DNA of 12,841 nucleotides from an uncultured Oscillospiraceae bacterium. Lineage in GTDB: Bacteria; Bacillota; Clostridia; Oscillospirales; Oscillospiraceae. Made by a program: the position numbers and the translations under genes. The notes beneath the pieces are model-generated. The model was not told where the DNA came from and searched no databases. It saw only the letters and a list, made by a program, of their open reading frames with translations. The stretch covers positions 1-12,841 of the forward strand of contig CALWVX010000027.1 of the NCBI GenBank assembly GCA_944385065.1, written 5' to 3'. This document shows, piece by piece, positions 7,290-12,841 of the stretch (positions within the stretch are counted from its first letter, which is position 1; every line of letters starts with the position of its first letter).

Positions 7290-7476
7290 TCAGCTCTCCT
7301 TTTTCCAGCTCCCGCAGCCGCTGCTTCAGGGCGATCAGGCTGAAGGGAATGGTAATCAGCCCGGCGGCGGCCAGAAGGAACATCCCCGCAGCCAGCCACC
7401 GGATCTCTCTGACCAGACCGCAGGCCCAGAGGAGCACCCCCGCCCCGGCCAGCCGGACCAGAATGTGGAACGCCAC
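7270..7476 (-). CDS. Small two-helix membrane protein, module copy 3, start codon uncertain
   Basis: From a GTG at 7474-7476 this gives 68 residues with two hydrophobic helices (about 2-20 and 27-50) and the family end LKQRLRELEKGELNEARKY. There is no good ribosome site before that GTG. The frame is open for a further 19 codons upstream, and these match the beginnings of copies 2 and 4 (see 7477-7533). The true or ancestral protein is therefore probably 87 residues, and the 68-residue form is only the longest with a common start codon beyond that point. It is possibly a decaying gene, or one translated by coupling to the overlapping upstream gene. The next gene begins inside its last codons (20-base overlap). 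Confidence 0.6.
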   Translation of the reverse strand: MAFHILVRLAGAGVLLWACGLVREIRWLAAGMFLLAAAGLITIPFSLIALKQRLRELEKGELNEARKY

Positions 7477-7533
7477 CCCCTGAACGGCGGCGCGCCGCTG
7501 CTCCCGCCCGGACGGATCAATATTTTTTCGCCT
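7477..7533 (-). other. In-frame 5' extension of module copy 3 with AGG where a start codon is expected
   Basis: The 19 codons read RRKNIDPSGREQRRAAVQG. They align with the start of copy 4 (MKRGNTDPRKREKRGAALG: shared DP, RE, R, AA) and with the RK-T-D of copy 2. In copy 2 the ATG sits in GATGCGAAAAACTACTGA across the end of MerR. The same place here reads GAGGCGAAAAAATATTGA, so a single T-to-G change turns ATG into AGG at 7531-7533. An ATT at 7519-7521 with GAGG nine bases upstream is a possible rare start. Confidence 0.75.
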
Positions 7534-7780
7534 CGTCCTCCTCGCCCCCTTCGATCTCCCGCAGCCGCTGGATCAGAACAGCCACCACCCCGATCAGCAC
7601 CGCCGCCAGAGGCAGGACGCACAGGACCACCACCCCGATCACCGCCGCCCAGAGGGAGGTCCCCCAGGGCAGGAGGGGCAGCAGCAGGAAGGCCAGACAG
7701 GCCAGCACAATCAGGATGAAGAAGCCGGCGGCCAGCACGGCCCCCACGGTCTTTTTGCTCCGGTCAGTAGTTTTTCGCAT
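7517..7780 (-). CDS. Small two-helix membrane protein, module copy 2
   Basis: 87 residues: a basic start (MRKTTDRSKK), helices at about 11-36 and 43-70, and a charged C-terminal tail QRLREIEGGEEDEAKKY. It is homologous in layout and tail to the last 87 residues of the MerR protein encoded just upstream and overlaps that gene by 17 bases. The ATG at 7778-7780 has GGGGAGG at 7787-7793, which lies within the codons for the MerR tail. No known domain was recognised. Its shared fold with the MerR membrane part suggests a partner or competitor in the membrane, which is inference. Confidence 0.85.
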   Translation of the reverse strand: MRKTTDRSKKTVGAVLAAGFFILIVLACLAFLLLPLLPWGTSLWAAVIGVVVLCVLPLAAVLIGVVAVLIQRLREIEGGEEDEAKKY

Positions 7781-8417
7781 CGTCTTCCTCCCCTTTCCGA
7801 ATTTCGCCGATCCGCTGGACCAGCGACAGGATCACCCCCAGAATGACCACTCCGGGCAGGGCCATCAGAACGGCCGCCAAAGGCAGCGGCGGGGCATCCT
7901 CCGGGTCCACGGTGAAGCCCCAGGCCATGAGGATGATAACCCCCACCATGATGGCGGACATAAGCAGGGCCATGGCCACCGCCCCCGCATACCGGATGGG
8001 CCGGGTGTCGTCCTTCTGCCGGTTGAGGAAGGTGGTCCCCGCCCGCTCCAGCTCCTCCATTTTTTCCAGCAGCTCCCCCGCGTCCAGGTCGTCCAGCCGG
8101 ACCTCCCGGTCCTTCAGAGTTTGGCAGAAGTCGATGGCCTGCTCCAGATTGCGCTCCTCCCGCTCCAGGGTGACCAGATGGCGACGCATGCCGTCGGCCA
8201 CCGTGTGGACCCCCGACTGCATCTGCCGGATCTCCTCCAGGGGCACGCCCAGCTTGCGCAGCAGCTTGATCTGCCGGAGCTGTTCCACCTCCCGCTCCCC
8301 GTACTCCCGATAGCCGTTCTGGAGATTCCGGCCGGGCTTCAGCAGGCCCTGCTCCTCATAAAAGCGGATATTCTTTTTGGTGACCCCTACCTGGGCCTCC
8401 ACTTCGTTGATTTTCAT
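7764..8417 (-). CDS. MerR-family regulator with a C-terminal two-helix membrane anchor
   Basis: 217 residues. Residues 1-70 are the winged-helix MerR domain (MKINEVEAQVGVTKKNIRFY, then EEQGLL, YREYGEREVEQL, LGVPLEEIRQM). About 76-130 is the dimerising coiled coil. Two membrane helices follow at about 143-168 and 179-201, then the acidic tail RKGEEDDAKNY. Only one cysteine (C98) is present, so it is not a CueR/ZntR-type metal sensor by its residues. A membrane-anchored activator sensing an envelope or membrane signal fits better (inference). The ATG at 8415-8417 has a modest GAGGGAAG site at 8424-8431. Its promoter has the 19-base spacer and dyad of MerR targets, so it probably controls itself. 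It overlaps the next gene by 17 bases. Confidence 0.93.
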   Translation of the reverse strand: MKINEVEAQVGVTKKNIRFYEEQGLLKPGRNLQNGYREYGEREVEQLRQIKLLRKLGVPLEEIRQMQSGVHTVADGMRRHLVTLEREERNLEQAIDFCQTLKDREVRLDDLDAGELLEKMEELERAGTTFLNRQKDDTRPIRYAGAVAMALLMSAIMVGVIILMAWGFTVDPEDAPPLPLAAVLMALPGVVILGVILSLVQRIGEIRKGEEDDAKNY

Positions 8418-8442
8418 GGCGAACTTCCCTCATTTCGCCCCT

Positions 8443-8473
8443 ATCATACACCTTCCTCCCGGTGGAAGGTCAA
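8443..8473 (-). promoter_or_regulatory. MerR-type promoter and operator of the merR operon
   Basis: On the minus strand: TTGACC at 8468-8473, a 19-base spacer and TATGAT at 8443-8448. The spacer carries a perfect dyad with arms ACCTTCC (8450-8456) and GGAAGGT (8464-8470) around 7 bases. An over-long 19-base spacer with a central dyad is the hallmark of promoters activated by MerR proteins through DNA untwisting. The -10 contains the TGA stop of the upstream protease gene, so the operator lies inside its last codons. Confidence 0.85.
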
Positions 8474-9280
8474 GGGATTTCTCGCCTTTTCCAAAAAATA
8501 CAGCCACCGGGCCAGCAGAACCGTCCCGAGCACCAGCACGGCAAAGATTCCCTCCACCGCCGGGATGGGCAGACAGGCGCTGGTAACCACCGCCGCCATG
8601 TCCACCAGGGCGTGGATGCCGATGGCCGCGGGCAGCCAGTACCAGCCGCCCTTCCGGTGGACGGCGGCGTACACCAGCACCGACAGGGAGATGTGCAGCA
8701 CAATGGCTCCCAGCCGCTCAAAGCCGCTCCACAGGAACATCCCGGCGGGCGTGGCCGCCAGAGAGGCCAGGGCGGCTGCCTGGGCGTCGGTCAGGGAGTC
8801 CACTCCCATCAGCGCCGCCGCCCCCGCCGGGCCGCCGCTGTTCCAGGCCAGAGACAACATCAGGTTGCTGACCATGGCGGTTCCCGCCAGAAGCACCGCC
8901 TCAATCCCCCCGTGGCCCGCCCCGTACATCAGGGCGTCCTGGGGGCCCCGGCTCCATCTCCTGCCCAGCCGAAGGGCGCACCACCGGCCGCACTCCTCAA
9001 AAATTCCGGCCATCAGCCCGCCGAACAGGCCGTACAGCCAGATATTCCCCGCCAGGACCGCCCCCGCGGGGCCGTAGAGCACCGCCCGGTTGATCGCCCC
9101 CTCCAGCCCCAGGGCGAACAGGGGGAACACCACACAGCCCAGGAAAAAGAACCGCCACCGCCCCTTTGCCCTTCTCCAGAAGATCAGCCCCAGGGCCAGG
9201 GGAAAGGCCAACGTGAACAGGGCCACCAGGGCCATGGCCGCCAGAGAGGCCCCCGGCACCATCTCCATTTGCTCCAGCAT
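8444..9280 (-). CDS. YhfC-type intramembrane metalloprotease (PrsW/CPBP-related)
   Basis: 278 residues with about seven to eight hydrophobic helices. The catalytic set of the YhfC/PrsW-like superfamily is visible: E95-E96-x-x-R99 in FEECGRW, H123 and E127 in GAGHGGIEA, H196 in LHISLS, and H223-x-x-x-D227 in HALVDM. Related PrsW cleaves the anti-sigma factor RsiW in Bacillus, and CPBP relatives process membrane peptides; no substrate is proven for YhfC. The ATG at 9278-9280 is chosen because AAAGGAG (9290-9296) is 9 bases upstream; an out-of-frame ATG at 9285-9287 is too close. It has a MerR-type promoter matching that of merR and is followed by merR with no terminator between, so it is probably one regulon. 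Confidence 0.88.
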   Translation of the reverse strand: MLEQMEMVPGASLAAMALVALFTLAFPLALGLIFWRRAKGRWRFFFLGCVVFPLFALGLEGAINRAVLYGPAGAVLAGNIWLYGLFGGLMAGIFEECGRWCALRLGRRWSRGPQDALMYGAGHGGIEAVLLAGTAMVSNLMLSLAWNSGGPAGAAALMGVDSLTDAQAAALASLAATPAGMFLWSGFERLGAIVLHISLSVLVYAAVHRKGGWYWLPAAIGIHALVDMAAVVTSACLPIPAVEGIFAVLVLGTVLLARWLYFLEKARNPLTFHREEGV

Positions 9281-9310
9281 TGCGCATCGCTCCTTTCATG
9301 TCATGCCCCC

Positions 9311-9341
9311 ACTCTACACCCTCCAGCAGGGGGAAGGTCAA
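9311..9341 (-). promoter_or_regulatory. Second MerR-type promoter and operator, ahead of the protease gene
   Basis: On the minus strand: TTGACC at 9336-9341, 19-base spacer, TAGAGT at 9311-9316. The spacer dyad has arms ACCCTCC (9318-9324) and GGAAGGT (9332-9338), 6 of 7 pairs, with the same 7-base gap and the same offset from the -10 as at 8443-8473. The leader to the ATG is about 25 bases. Confidence 0.82.
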
Positions 9342-9393
9342 GTATTTTTTGCCCCATCCGGCCTTCCCTCCGGGGGAGCCGCCTTCCGGAGCG

Positions 9394-9425
9394 AAAAAAA
9401 GGGCCCCGGCTGCTCGCCGGGGCCC
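9394..9425 (-). terminator. Rho-independent terminator of the cyclic-di-AMP receptor gene
   Basis: A perfect 10-bp GC stem (9401-9410 with 9416-9425, 5-base loop) followed on the minus strand by seven T (9394-9400). It lies just after the darA stop and ahead of the protease promoter. Confidence 0.93.
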
Positions 9426-9431
9426 TGTCCG

Positions 9432-9767
9432 TTATAACTTGACGAACTGCTCCATCTCCAGCACAAAGACTGTGGCGCCGCCTACCTCCACCTTGACGGG
9501 GGGGTAGCCCATGTTCCAGGTGGGTACGCCGCCGGTCCCGTGGGGGGCGATGACCTCCGTCTCCGAGCGCTTGGCGCAGTTCTGCCGGAGGATGGTCAAA
9601 ATGTCGTCCACCTGCCGGTCCTCCGCGCCGATCATCAGCGTCGTGTTGCCGTCCCGCAGGAAGCCGCCGGTGGTGGCCAGCTTGGTTACCCCGATGTGGG
9701 CCTCCGCCAGCGCGTCAATGGCGTTGTTGGCGTCCTTGTCCCGGATCACCGCGAACATCAGCTTCAT
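9432..9767 (-). CDS. darA: Cyclic-di-AMP receptor, DarA/PstA (DUF970) family
   Basis: 111 residues, the normal size of this PII-like trimeric family. Signature parts: MKLMFAVIRDKDANN at the start, TKLATTGGFLRDGNTTLMIG at 28-47 (part of the c-di-AMP pocket in family structures), and GGATVFVLEMEQF at 96-108. These proteins bind c-di-AMP in the cytosol; the downstream partner is not settled. AAAGGAGG at 9776-9783 is 8 bases before the ATG. It is a single-gene unit with its own promoter and terminator. Confidence 0.95.
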   Translation of the reverse strand: MKLMFAVIRDKDANNAIDALAEAHIGVTKLATTGGFLRDGNTTLMIGAEDRQVDDILTILRQNCAKRSETEVIAPHGTGGVPTWNMGYPPVKVEVGGATVFVLEMEQFVKL

Positions 9768-9790
9768 GGTTTGATCCTCCTTTCCCCTTG

Positions 9791-9807
9791 GGCGGGCCCG
9801 GCCCGCC
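9791..9807 (-). other. GC hairpin in the darA leader
   Basis: Arms GGCGGGC and GCCCGCC around a 3-base loop, a perfect 7-bp stem just before the darA ribosome site (9776-9783). No T run follows, so it is not a terminator. It could stabilise the messenger or limit ribosome access. Confidence 0.5.
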
Positions 9808-9826
9808 TGTGCTGATTTCTGCCCCC

Positions 9827-9855
9827 ATCATACCACATTTTCCCGCCCATGCCAA
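9827..9855 (-). promoter_or_regulatory. Predicted darA promoter
   Basis: On the minus strand TTGGCA (9850-9855), a 17-base spacer and TATGAT (9827-9832) with an extended -10 TGG before it. The start point near 9820 gives a leader of about 53 bases containing the GC hairpin. Confidence 0.7.
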
Positions 9856-9866
9856 TAGGGAGCTTT

Positions 9867-10559
9867 CTAAACTTTGGGGCCTTCCAGGGCGACAACAGCC
9901 AGTCTGGCCCCTTCCACCCGGAATTTGACCTCCATGCCCCCGAAGCTCAGTCCGTAGACCCGCTCCGGGTCGTCCTGATATCGGGGACGGGGATCCTGGG
10001 CCAGCACCCCCCGCAGGGCGGCTCGCTTCTCCTCCGGCACCCGCTCCAGCAGTTCCGGGGGAATTTCCACCGCCAGCACAGCCCCCGCCGGCTGCTGGGC
10101 AAAGCCCCCGGAGGCCTCCGGTCTGCAGTCGGCATAGGGCACATAGGGCTTGATGTCGAAAATCGGGGTCCCATCCATCAAGTCGGCCCCCGCCACCACC
10201 AGGGCGGGGCCGTCCGGCGCCTCCCACTGAATCTCCCGCAGCCCCACACAGGACAGGCCGATGGGGTTGGGACGGAAGGGGGACCGTGTGGCAAACACCC
10301 CCATGCGGACGTTGCCCCCCAGGCGGGGCGGCCGCACTGTGGGGGACCAGCGCTCCCGCCTGGCCTGGGAGAACTCCCAGATCAGCCAGAGGTGGGAGAA
10401 GCCCTCCAGCCCCCGGAAGGCGTCCGGATTGCGGTACTCCGGCTCCAGCACCACCCGGGCTGTCAGCTCCTCCACCAGGCCGCTCTGTCTGGGAATGCCG
10501 AATTTTTCCGCGAAATCGCTCTGAATCCACCCAATGGGGCGCAGCATGACCGGCTCCAT
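9867..10559 (-). CDS. trmO: tRNA (N6-threonylcarbamoyladenosine-37-N6)-methyltransferase TrmO (YaeB/TsaA)
   Basis: 230 residues. TrmO uses S-adenosylmethionine to methylate t6A37 of threonine tRNAs, fine-tuning decoding. The eight-stranded-barrel family marks are clear: RPIGWIQSDF at the start, FSHLWLIWEF at 54-63, RSPFRPNPIGLSCV at 92-105, and DGTPIFDIKPYVPYAD at 129-144, followed by the C-terminal domain with YGLSFGGMEVKF. The ATG at 10557-10559 is chosen because GGGAGG (10566-10571) is 6 bases upstream; a start 12 codons further up would overlap the promoter. It is transcribed alone. Confidence 0.95.
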   Translation of the reverse strand: MEPVMLRPIGWIQSDFAEKFGIPRQSGLVEELTARVVLEPEYRNPDAFRGLEGFSHLWLIWEFSQARRERWSPTVRPPRLGGNVRMGVFATRSPFRPNPIGLSCVGLREIQWEAPDGPALVVAGADLMDGTPIFDIKPYVPYADCRPEASGGFAQQPAGAVLAVEIPPELLERVPEEKRAALRGVLAQDPRPRYQDDPERVYGLSFGGMEVKFRVEGARLAVVALEGPKV

Positions 10560-10585
10560 GGCCCACCTCCCGCGCAGTTTGCCCC

Positions 10586-10614
10586 AGTATAGCACCAGAC
10601 CCCGCCCGGCGCAA
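10586..10614 (-). promoter_or_regulatory. Predicted trmO promoter
   Basis: On the minus strand TTGCGC (10609-10614), 17-base spacer and TATACT (10586-10591) with an extended -10 TGC before it. The leader to the ATG is about 20 bases. Confidence 0.6.
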
Positions 10615-10628
10615 GACCGGACGGGGTC
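10598..10628 (-). terminator. Possible weak terminator hairpin after the ABC operon, overlapping the trmO promoter
   Basis: Arms 10598-10609 and 10617-10628 form a 12-bp stem with one mismatch (C against A) around a 7-base loop. No T run follows on the minus strand, so as an intrinsic terminator it is weak. The stem includes the -35 of trmO. Confidence 0.4.
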
Positions 10629-10652
10629 GGAATCAAACTTTTTCTTCGGAGA

Positions 10653-12536
10653 TCAGGCGGTCTCCTCGGCGAAGTTGCCGGTATAGAGCTGATAATACTT
10701 GCCCTTCTTCTCGATGAGCTCGTCGTGGGTGCCCCGCTCGATGATGCGGCCCTGCTCCATGACCATGATACAGTCGGAGTTGCGCACGGTGGACAGGCGG
10801 TGGGCGATGACGAAGGTGGTCCGCCCGGTCATCAGGGCGTCCATGCCGTCCTGGACCAGCTTCTCGGTGCGGGTGTCGATGGAGGAGGTGGCCTCGTCCA
10901 GGATCAGCACCGGGGGATCGGCCACGGCGGCCCGGGCAATGGCCAGCAGCTGCCGCTGGCCCTGGGACAGGTTGGCCCCGTCGCCGGTGAGCATGGTGTT
11001 GTACCCGTCGGGCAGGCGGCGGATGAAGCCGTCGGCGTTGGCCAGCCGGGCGGCGGCCATGCACTCCTCATCGCTGGCGTCCAGATTGCCGTAGCGGATG
11101 TTCTCCATCACCGTGCCGGTAAACAGGTGGGTGTCCTGCAGCACGATGCCCAGGGACCGGCGGAGATCGGCCTTTTTGATCTTGTTGATGTTGATGCCGT
11201 CATAGCGGATCTTGCCGTCGGCAATGTCGTAGAAGCGGTTAATCAGGTTGGTGATGGTGGTCTTGCCCGCGCCGGTGGCCCCCACGAAGGCGATCTTCTG
11301 CCCCGGCTTGGCCCAAAGGCTGATGTCGTGGAGGACCAGCTTGTTTTCGTCATAGCCGAAGTCCACATTTTCAAAGACCACGCTGCCCTGCAGTCTGGTA
11401 TAGGTGATGGTGCCGTCGTGGTGGGGATGCTTCCAGGCCCACACGTTGGTGCGCTCGGACGCCTCGTGCAGATTGCCCTCGGCGTCCTCCTTGGCGTCCA
11501 CCAGCTCCACATACCCCTCGTCCTTCTCGGGAATCTGGTCCATCAGGTCGAAGACCCGCTGGGCGCCGGCGGCGGCGGTGACCACAAAGTTGATCTGCAT
11601 GCTCACCTGGGCGATGGGGTTGGTGAAGCTCTTGTTCAGGCCCACAAAGGCGATGACGGTGCCCAGCGTCACCCCGGCCATGTTATGGTTGATGGCCAGA
11701 ACGGCGCCCACAATGGCCACCAGGGCATAGCTCAGCCAGCCGATGTTCATGTTGATGGGCATGAGCAGGTTGGAATAGCGGTTGGCCAGGTTGGCGCTCT
11801 GGCGCAGCTCCTCGTTGACCTTGTGGAAGTCGGCCTTGGCCTCCTCCTCGTGGCAGAAGACCTTGACCACCTTCTGGCCGTCCAGCATCTCCTCGATGAA
11901 GCCGTCCACCTCGCCCAGGGCCTGCTGCTGCCGGACAAAGTATTTCCCGGACAGGCGGGAGAAATTCCGGGTCACCGTCAGCATGGCCAGGGCGGTGAGG
12001 ATGGAAATCACCGTCAGAGCGGGGCTCATGAAGATCATGGTCACCAGTGTGGCGATCATGGTGACGCCGGAGTTGATGATCTGGGGAATGCTCTGGCTGA
12101 TCAGCTGCCGCAGGGTGTCCACGTCGTTGGTGTACACCGACATGATGTCGCCGTGGGCGTGGGTGTCAAAGTACTTGATGGGCAGTTCCTCCATCTTGTG
12201 GAACAGGTCGTCCCGGAGGTGGCGCAGGGTGCCCTGACTCACGTTGACCATGATCCGGTTATAGGCGAAGGAGGCGACCACGCCCGCTCCCATGATGCAC
12301 ACCAGCCGCTGGATGTCCCGTGCCAGACCGCTGAAGTCCTGGGAGCCGCTGGCGATCATGGGCTCGATATAGTCGTCAATCAGAGTTTGAGGGAAGGTTG
12401 CCCCCACCACGGTACACACGGCGGACACCAGAATACATCCGATGACCAGAATAAACAGATATTTGTAATAGTGCAGCATGTACCCCACGACCCGCTTCAG
12501 GACCGCCGGGCCGCCGCGCCGTCTTGTTGCATTCAT
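10653..12536 (-). CDS. ABC exporter half (permease + ATPase), canonical subunit of a heterodimer
   Basis: 627 residues: a type I exporter with a membrane domain of about six helices (residues about 25-330) and an ATPase domain (about 390-625). Walker A GATGAGKTT is at 419-427, the Q loop in VLQDTHLF, the signature LSQGQ near 520, Walker B VLILDEATSSID near 545 with the catalytic glutamate, and the H loop AHRLST near 578. The signature is LSQGQ rather than LSGGQ. About 40 extra residues with a WAWKHPHHDGT motif link the two domains, as in the clostridial branch of this family. It begins 14 bases after its partner, with AGGAGG at 12544-12549 overlapping the partner's end. The substrate is unknown; drug or lipid export is typical. 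Confidence 0.93.
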   Translation of the reverse strand: MNATRRRGGPAVLKRVVGYMLHYYKYLFILVIGCILVSAVCTVVGATFPQTLIDDYIEPMIASGSQDFSGLARDIQRLVCIMGAGVVASFAYNRIMVNVSQGTLRHLRDDLFHKMEELPIKYFDTHAHGDIMSVYTNDVDTLRQLISQSIPQIINSGVTMIATLVTMIFMSPALTVISILTALAMLTVTRNFSRLSGKYFVRQQQALGEVDGFIEEMLDGQKVVKVFCHEEEAKADFHKVNEELRQSANLANRYSNLLMPINMNIGWLSYALVAIVGAVLAINHNMAGVTLGTVIAFVGLNKSFTNPIAQVSMQINFVVTAAAGAQRVFDLMDQIPEKDEGYVELVDAKEDAEGNLHEASERTNVWAWKHPHHDGTITYTRLQGSVVFENVDFGYDENKLVLHDISLWAKPGQKIAFVGATGAGKTTITNLINRFYDIADGKIRYDGININKIKKADLRRSLGIVLQDTHLFTGTVMENIRYGNLDASDEECMAAARLANADGFIRRLPDGYNTMLTGDGANLSQGQRQLLAIARAAVADPPVLILDEATSSIDTRTEKLVQDGMDALMTGRTTFVIAHRLSTVRNSDCIMVMEQGRIIERGTHDELIEKKGKYYQLYTGNFAEETA

Positions 12537-12550
12537 CTGTGTCCCTCCTC

Positions 12551-12841
12551 TCAGGCAGGCTGGTCGAAGTCGCCGCCGCCCTTGATCTGAGACTCGTAGA
12601 TCTCCTGATAGATGGCGTTGGTCTTCAACAGGTTCTCGTGGGTGTCAAAGGCGTTCACCCGGCCGTTGTCCAGCACCAGGATCCGATCGGCCCCCTCCAC
12701 GCTGGAGATGCGCTGGGCGATGATGATCTTGGTGGTGCCGGGGATCTTCTCGGCAAAGGCCTTTCGGATCTTGGCGTCGGTGGCGGTGTCCACGGCGGAG
12801 GTGGAGTCGTCCAGGATGAGCACCTTGGGCTTTTTCAGCAG
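12551..12841 (-). CDS. ABC exporter half, degenerate ATPase subunit, C-terminal part
   Basis: The last 97 codons only; the gene continues past base 12841. What remains is the end of the ATPase domain: Walker B reads VLILDDSTSAVD, with aspartate where the catalytic glutamate normally is, and the H loop reads AQRISSV, with glutamine in place of histidine. Both changes mark the non-catalytic site of heterodimeric exporters such as BmrC/BmrD or TM287/288. The D loop SAVD and the end QIKGGGDFDQPA are intact, so it is not a pseudogene. It lies directly before the canonical half in the same operon. Confidence 0.93.
   Translation of the reverse strand: MLKKPKVLILDDSTSAVDTATDAKIRKAFAEKIPGTTKIIIAQRISSVEGADRILVLDNGRVNAFDTHENLLKTNAIYQEIYESQIKGGGDFDQPA

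Larger units (their letters stand above)
7020..8027 (-). repeat. Four tandem diverged copies of an 87-residue two-helix membrane module
   Basis: The copies are MerR residues 131-217, the 87-residue protein at 7517-7780, the frame 7270-7533 (87 codons to its former start), and residues 1-90 of the YbjQ fusion. Shared features are a charged basic start with (T/I)D(P/R), two hydrophobic helices, an amphipathic (L/V)xxRxxE(I/L) turn, and a tail G-E-x-x-x-A-(K/R)-x-Y in the first three. Adjacent copies overlap by 17 to 20 bases. The copies are recognisable at protein level but clearly diverged, so the duplication is old. Confidence 0.85.

Noticed and set aside
7716..9077. 453-codon plus-strand frame across merR and the protease gene
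   Set aside because: It covers two recognised minus-strand genes and their promoter, with no domain or ribosome site.
9346..9393. CCTTCC and GGAG repeats between the protease promoter and the darA terminator
   Set aside because: Short GC-rich inverted segments without a T run or a defined dyad; no function can be supported.
10725..12590. 621-codon plus-strand frame opposite the ABC exporter
   Set aside because: Antisense shadow of a confident exporter gene; composition dominated by G, H, V, D and Q with no domain.

Overview
The window comes from a GC-rich, low-spacer bacterial chromosome with strong AGGAGG-type ribosome binding sites. The gene content points to a GC-rich Bacillota of the Oscillospiraceae type (Flavonifractor/Lawsonibacter/Oscillibacter-like): a DarA-type cyclic-di-AMP receptor, an ECF sigma factor with a DUF4179 anti-sigma factor carrying a copper-amine-oxidase-like tail, a UPF0371/DUF1846 protein, and a clostridial heterodimeric ABC exporter. 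The taxonomic placement is inference. No rRNA, tRNA, CRISPR array, insertion sequence or phage gene was seen.

Layout. At 1-170 (minus) is the N-terminal end of glyceraldehyde-3-phosphate dehydrogenase. A 309-base divergent intergenic region follows. On the plus strand, 480-1505 is a PAS-HATPase histidine-kinase-like protein without a visible phosphoacceptor histidine. Next come a DUF1846 protein (1589-3076) and a polytopic membrane protein (3097-4626), apparently one operon, closed by a 15-bp-stem terminator. All remaining genes are on the minus strand. An ECF sigma factor (6585-6106, TTG start) overlaps its anti-sigma factor (6125-4692) and has its own promoter.

The most interesting part is 9341-6659. 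Reading on the minus strand, it holds a YhfC-type intramembrane protease, then a MerR regulator whose C-terminus is a two-helix membrane module, then three further copies of that roughly 87-residue module. The second of the three (third module in the array) has lost its ATG, and the last is fused in frame to a YbjQ domain that also has its own ribosome binding site. Both the protease gene and the merR gene are preceded by the same MerR-style promoter: TTGACC, a 19-base spacer holding an ACCTTCC/GGAAGGT dyad, and a -10 box, with identical geometry. The block therefore looks like one autoregulated membrane-associated regulon: a membrane-tethered MerR activator, an intramembrane protease that might act on it, small membrane partners and a YbjQ effector. 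The regulon structure is read from the sequence. The signalling role is inference.

Downstream on the minus strand are a DarA-type cyclic-di-AMP receptor (9767-9432), the tRNA m6t6A37 methyltransferase TrmO (10559-9867), and a heterodimeric ABC exporter: a canonical half (12536-10653) and the C-terminal end of its degenerate partner (12841-12551). Each single gene or operon here has a recognisable promoter, except the exporter, whose promoter lies beyond the window.
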